A program made the position numbers and the translations under genes. The notes beneath the pieces were generated by a model. That model searched no databases, was not told where the DNA came from, and saw only the letters and a program-made list of their open reading frames with translations. Below are positions 60,659 through 64,000 of a stretch of DNA of 64,000 nt, in pieces; the stretch's first letter is position 1; each line of letters begins with the position of its first letter. The stretch is from an uncultured Lachnospiraceae bacterium (GTDB taxonomy: Bacteria > Bacillota > Clostridia > Lachnospirales > Lachnospiraceae): contig CAJUHH010000006.1 of NCBI GenBank assembly GCA_910585965.1, positions 1-64,000 on the forward strand, in the 5' to 3' direction.

Positions 60659-62092
60659 CTATTCCATTGCTGCCCTGTATTTATCGCTTACTTCTGTAAC
60701 TGCTGCGATCCATTCGTCCACAGTCTTGTCACCGCTTACGATACTGTTTACTGTTTCAAACAAAGCGTCTGCCATCGTTGTGCCTTCTACCGGCGTGGTA
60801 GCTGCAAAGCCGCCCATAACTGCCGTAGCGCCTGAATCATATACGCTGTAGAACATCTGGTTGTCGCCTTCCAGGCTCTCACCGATACCTACGATCGGCT
60901 GGATTGCATTGGAACCAGCAAAAATTGCTGCTGCTTCATCGGAATACATATAAGCTACGAATTCTTTTGCCAGATCCTGGTTTTCTGCTGCTGCAGGAAT
61001 CCACATCTGCTCAAACCAGCAGAAAGAACATCCAGCGCCGCCTGCATTGACTGCCGGGATAGCTGTGAAGCCCCATTTGAAGTTCTCGCCTCTCGGAGCG
61101 TCTGCCATTTCGCCAGGAAGCCATGTGCCGTTCGGGCAGAAGATAGCCTTGTCGTCCAGAATCAGCTGCTGATTCTTTGTAAAGCTTTCGTTGTTCGCAT
61201 TTGCAACTGTCGTGGGTTCTGTGTACTCAGCCAGTTTTGCAACGATATCGAATACTTTCCTTGCATCTTCGGATTCCCATACGCCTTCGCCGTATGTCAT
61301 ACATTCGTCAAAGAAAGCCGGGCCGCCTGCCGAAGATAACAATGCATACATAAATGCGTCAAAGTAACCTGTGGTCGGATATGTAAATAAGGAAATGCCT
61401 TCTGCCTTTGCCTTATCGCCTAATTCCCACATCTCATCCCATGTAGTAGGAAGCGTCCAGCCTTTTTCTTCCAACAGGCCTGCGTCATAGAACAATCCGC
61501 AAGGGCTGTAGAACATCGGCGCATAATAGGTCACGCCGTCGCCGTAAGGGTTGGTTGCCAGCGTATCAAGGAAACCAGGAACGATCTTATCTTTTACTTT
61601 TACGTCTTCGCCGGGAACTGTCATTTCCATAACATCCGTCAGGGGAAGCAGTCCTTTTTCTCTTGCCAGCGTCTCGGTCAGACCAGCTTCGCGGCCTGTC
61701 GCACAGTGAACAACGTCCGGATAATCGCCAGCTTTCATGCCGGGAGTAATTACATCTTCAATTTTCTTGTCAACAGTAAGTTCTACGGTTACGCCAGGAT
61801 GGGAAGCTTCAAATGCCTTTGCTACCTCTGTCCACATATCAGCGCCGTATCCGCCTTCAAATGCGGCTACTTTTACAGTGCCTTCCAATGCGGGAGCTGC
61901 TGCTTCTTCTTCCGGAGCCGCTTCTTCTGCCGGAGCTTCTTCCTCCGCAGGAGCTGCTTCTTCTGCTGGAGCTGCCTCCTCTGCCGGAGCTGCTTCTTCT
62001 GTTGCCGCCGGTGCAGGAGATGAACCACAGCCGGCAAACGTTCCGATTACCATGGCCGCAGCCAGTAAAACAGATATTGTTTTCTTTTTCAT
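60659..62092 (-). CDS. Sugar-binding lipoprotein of the ABC transporter
   Basis: A 477-residue family 1 solute-binding protein: lipobox TFAGCGSS (Cys near 22), an AEEAAP-type low-complexity linker (about 28-65), then the two-lobed binding fold (EGTVKVAAFEGGYGADMW, GVTYYAPMFYSPCGLFYD, TTWDEMWELGDKAKAEG). The Glu/Ala/Pro repeats tether the lobe above the wall. The start at 62092 has AGGAGG ahead and gives a normal signal peptide. Most likely ligands are mucin or milk-glycan disaccharides, by context with GH112 and NahK. Confidence 0.9.
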   Translation of the reverse strand: MKKKTISVLLAAAMVIGTFAGCGSSPAPAATEEAAPAEEAAPAEEAAPAEEEAPAEEAAPEEEAAAPALEGTVKVAAFEGGYGADMWTEVAKAFEASHPGVTVELTVDKKIEDVITPGMKAGDYPDVVHCATGREAGLTETLAREKGLLPLTDVMEMTVPGEDVKVKDKIVPGFLDTLATNPYGDGVTYYAPMFYSPCGLFYDAGLLEEKGWTLPTTWDEMWELGDKAKAEGISLFTYPTTGYFDAFMYALLSSAGGPAFFDECMTYGEGVWESEDARKVFDIVAKLAEYTEPTTVANANNESFTKNQQLILDDKAIFCPNGTWLPGEMADAPRGENFKWGFTAIPAVNAGGAGCSFCWFEQMWIPAAAENQDLAKEFVAYMYSDEAAAIFAGSNAIQPIVGIGESLEGDNQMFYSVYDSGATAVMGGFAATTPVEGTTMADALFETVNSIVSGDKTVDEWIAAVTEVSDKYRAAME

Positions 62093-62418
62093 GTTTGTCC
62101 TCCTTTTGCTGTAATAAAATATTACAAGCATTTTTATTGTTGATTATTGACAACAAGTTTCTTATTTAATAAGTATATATGTTTATTTTTCCCCGTTCAA
62201 TTTCTATATTGCTCTATTTTTTAGTTTTCTTGTTGTTTTTGAAATAAAAAACTTTATTCTCGTATTTTTATAGAGTATAATTATATAAAAGAATCACAGG
62301 AATCGACACTTTATTAGTCGTTTTCACTAATCTTTTTTTACATTATTGTCAAATTTACAGATTTCCTATAAAAACCCACAGCTTCCATACGGCAAATACA
62401 AAAGAAAGGCGGCCCGGA
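62093..62418. promoter_or_regulatory. Divergent control region of the transporter and AraC genes
   Basis: A 326-base AT-rich gap between the binding protein (minus) and AraC regulator (plus). An inverted repeat TTAGT (62314-62318) / ACTAA (62326-62330) is a candidate AraC operator. A TATAAT-like box on the minus strand (near 62280-62290) could serve the transporter operon, and TTGTCA with TATAAA (62346-62375) could serve araC. No small gene or riboswitch was recognised. Confidence 0.5.
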
Positions 62419-63270
62419 ATGAGCAATGAGCGAATCAATCTGGAACAGAAAACCCTGTCAAAACCAAATTTCAACCTCCGCTATATTTCCCTTTCCAAAT
62501 ACGAAGGGGACTGGCAGAGCCTTCCGCATACCCATCATTTTACCGAGCTTTTTTATGTCGTCAGCGGAAATGGGATTTTCCATGTGGAAAACGACCTGAT
62601 ACCGGTAAAGCCCAATGATTTAATGATCATAAACCCCCACGTGGAACATACCGAAAAAACGATGACCAAAAATCCTATGGAATACATCGTATTCGGCGTA
62701 GACGGCCTTGCTTTTTCCTATCATGGCAGACAGGAGAATATCAGAAAAAACTTCAGCCATTACAGCTATACTACCTCGCAGAACCGCCTCGTGGATTATT
62801 CCCGGCTGATGCTTGAAGAATTCCGCGAAAAAAAACCGGGATACGACATGGTCTGCCAAGGCATACTGCAAGTGCTTCTCGTTTTTATATCCAGGGAGCT
62901 GGATCTCTCCATTATCTCCGATTCCACCTTCCAGATCTCCAAAGAATGCGCCCTCGCCAAGCGTTATATCGATTCCAACTATGCCCAGAACATCACCCTG
63001 GACACCCTGGCGGAAATTACGCACATTAATAAATATTACCTGGCCCATTCCTTCGCGGCCTGCATCGGGCAGTCCCCGATCAGCTATCTGTCCACCAAGC
63101 GTCTGCAGGCGAGCAAAGAACTGCTGATCAGCACCAATCATTCCATCGCCCAGATCGCCTCCAGCACCGGATTTTCCTCCCAATCCTATTTCTCGCAGAT
63201 TTTTAAAAAATCTATAGGAATGACGCCCCAGCAATACCGAAAAATGCATACGGGCAATGCCGGCTTATAA
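62419..63270 (+). CDS. AraC-family regulator with cupin sensor domain
   Basis: A 283-residue regulator: an N-terminal cupin ligand domain (about 25-130: HTHHFTELFYVVSGNGIFHV, IPVKPNDLMIINPHVEH) and two C-terminal helix-turn-helix motifs (about 185-280: LDTLAEITHINKYYLAHSFAACIGQSPISYL; SIAQIASSTGFSSQSYFSQIFKKSIGMTPQQYRK). It diverges from the sugar ABC operon and very likely activates it in response to the imported glycan. Confidence 0.92.
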   Translation: MSNERINLEQKTLSKPNFNLRYISLSKYEGDWQSLPHTHHFTELFYVVSGNGIFHVENDLIPVKPNDLMIINPHVEHTEKTMTKNPMEYIVFGVDGLAFSYHGRQENIRKNFSHYSYTTSQNRLVDYSRLMLEEFREKKPGYDMVCQGILQVLLVFISRELDLSIISDSTFQISKECALAKRYIDSNYAQNITLDTLAEITHINKYYLAHSFAACIGQSPISYLSTKRLQASKELLISTNHSIAQIASSTGFSSQSYFSQIFKKSIGMTPQQYRKMHTGNAGL

Positions 63271-63289
63271 TATGCCGGCACTGCCCGTC
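63251..63289. terminator. Hairpin between convergent araC and kinase genes
   Basis: ACGGGCA-A-TGCCGGC pairs with GCCGGCA-C-TGCCCGT: 14 bp with one mismatch. It overlaps the araC stop. No strong T-run, so termination is likely but unproven. Confidence 0.55.
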
Positions 63290-63306
63290 ATTCATTGTCG
63301 CTCTGT

Positions 63307-64000
63307 TTATTTCATGCTGTATTTCTCAACAATTTTTTCCATTTCTCCCCATTTTTCTTCCATGTCCGCCACCAGCTTCAGCTGCGTCCTGGCTCTGTCC
63401 AGGTTATGCCCGGGCCTGCTGGTCTTATAATAAGTATCCCCCTGAAGGTAATCCGTCAAAAAGCGCATCCCCTGTTCGAAGGTGATCACTTTCGCGCCCG
63501 CCGGGAACAGCCTTACTTCCTCTTCCGTCAGGCTTCCCCCGCAGCCTTCCAGAAAACCCTTCGCATAAGCTTCGAACAGTTCCAGATCCACTGAAACCAG
63601 ATCCAGGTTTACTTCGTCCTCCGCGCCCGTGCTTGCGCCGAAACGAATGGAGTCCCCGAAATCATACAGCGCGGATCCCGGCATAACCGTATCGAGATCG
63701 ATCACGCAAAGCCCTTTTCCAGTCTCATCATCTATCATAATATTATTCAGCTTCGTGTCATTGTGGGTGACGCGCAGCGGAATCCGCTTCTCTTCCAGCG
63801 CATCGCAGATAATATGAGCCACGTCTTCCCTGTCAAAAATAAACTTGATCTCCTCCTGCACTTCCTTCGCGCGGCCGCATACGTCTTCTTCCACAGCCTT
63901 TTTAAAATCAGCGAACCGGCTGACCGTATTATGGAAATTCACGATCGTCTCATGCAACGTTTCCGCCGGGTAATCCCCCAGCATTTTCTGGAAATTGCCA
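63307..64000 (-). CDS. nahK: N-acetylhexosamine 1-kinase, N-terminus beyond window
   Basis: The C-terminal 230 residues of an aminoglycoside-phosphotransferase-fold kinase; the frame is open to the window edge, so the start lies further right. Catalytic loop THNDTKLNNIMID and metal-binding VIDLDTVMPG are present, as is DYPAETLHETIVNFHNT, typical of NahK (LnpB). It phosphorylates GlcNAc or GalNAc released by the GH112 phosphorylase, giving the sugar-1-phosphate for UDP-sugar metabolism. The context with GH112 and the sugar importer supports this over other kinases. Confidence 0.87.
   Translation of the reverse strand, partial: GNFQKMLGDYPAETLHETIVNFHNTVSRFADFKKAVEEDVCGRAKEVQEEIKFIFDREDVAHIICDALEEKRIPLRVTHNDTKLNNIMIDDETGKGLCVIDLDTVMPGSALYDFGDSIRFGASTGAEDEVNLDLVSVDLELFEAYAKGFLEGCGGSLTEEEVRLFPAGAKVITFEQGMRFLTDYLQGDTYYKTSRPGHNLDRARTQLKLVADMEEKWGEMEKIVEKYSMK

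Noticed and set aside
1..64000. CRISPR arrays, tRNA or rRNA genes
   Set aside because: No regularly spaced repeats with unique spacers, no clover-leaf tRNA ends and no rRNA-like conserved stretches were seen; a covariance search would be needed for certainty.

Overview
The window looks like a chromosomal segment of a spore-forming, anaerobic Lachnospiraceae-type Clostridia. The reasons are moderate GC with Gram-positive Shine-Dalgarno (SD) sites, several sporulation genes (spoIIID, a SipL-like SPOCS/LysM protein, spoIID, a SpoIIQ-like protein), many small Lachnospiraceae-type lipoproteins, and a GH112 phosphorylase / N-acetylhexosamine kinase / ABC transporter set typical of gut mucin or milk-glycan users. 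No rRNA, tRNA or CRISPR array was seen.

Layout. 1-1.8 kb: AT-rich accessory DNA (XRE regulator fragment, HEPN-motif protein) abutting the 3' end of guaA. 1.9-7.2 kb: guaA, spoIIID, a TM2 / zinc-ribbon / TPM operon and a lipoprotein. 7.3-14.8 kb: a decaying signalling island. It holds three scattered pieces of a clostripain-family (C11) protease gene, a LytTR response regulator, a large wall-type surface protein, a sensor kinase split by a frameshift, and a protein that fuses a LytTR response regulator to an OmpR-type one. 14.9-19.2 kb: a cell-surface O-acetylation operon (SGNH, DUF4358, MBOAT, DHHW) preceded by four helically phased 11-bp repeats. 19.4-31.9 kb: housekeeping genes (exonuclease, dgt, NlpC/P60, asnS, secreted FKBP/trigger-factor lipoprotein, cardiolipin synthase, murI, GntR regulator, ispE). 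32-39 kb: a small protein with a sigma-D-like promoter, SipL-like, pyrC-pyrK-pyrD and two palindromic elements. 39-48 kb: plsC, a truncated Uma2 gene, a MunI-like type II restriction-modification system, a Wzy-type ligase, murF, ddl and an amidohydrolase. 48-56 kb: SpoIIQ-like and spoIID, a RelB/YoeB toxin-antitoxin pair flanked by repeats, an EF-hand-like protein, an amidase and an aconitase-family hydratase. 56-64 kb: the GH112 / ABC transporter / AraC / NahK locus for galacto-N-biose or lacto-N-biose.

The most unusual signal is a dispersed family of long palindromic elements: A 32078-32436, B 38152-38518, C 55905-56247, and a divergent sibling D 38577-38827. Each has two 56-102-bp arms that are near-perfect reverse complements of each other within the element. 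The middle of each arm is G-rich and unrelated from one element to the next. The arms enclose a conserved core with small hairpins whose apical loops carry GGA on one strand only. A, B and C each end 3-20 bp upstream of the -35 box of an operon promoter. I do not recognise a named family with this design; it is the best candidate here for an undescribed system.
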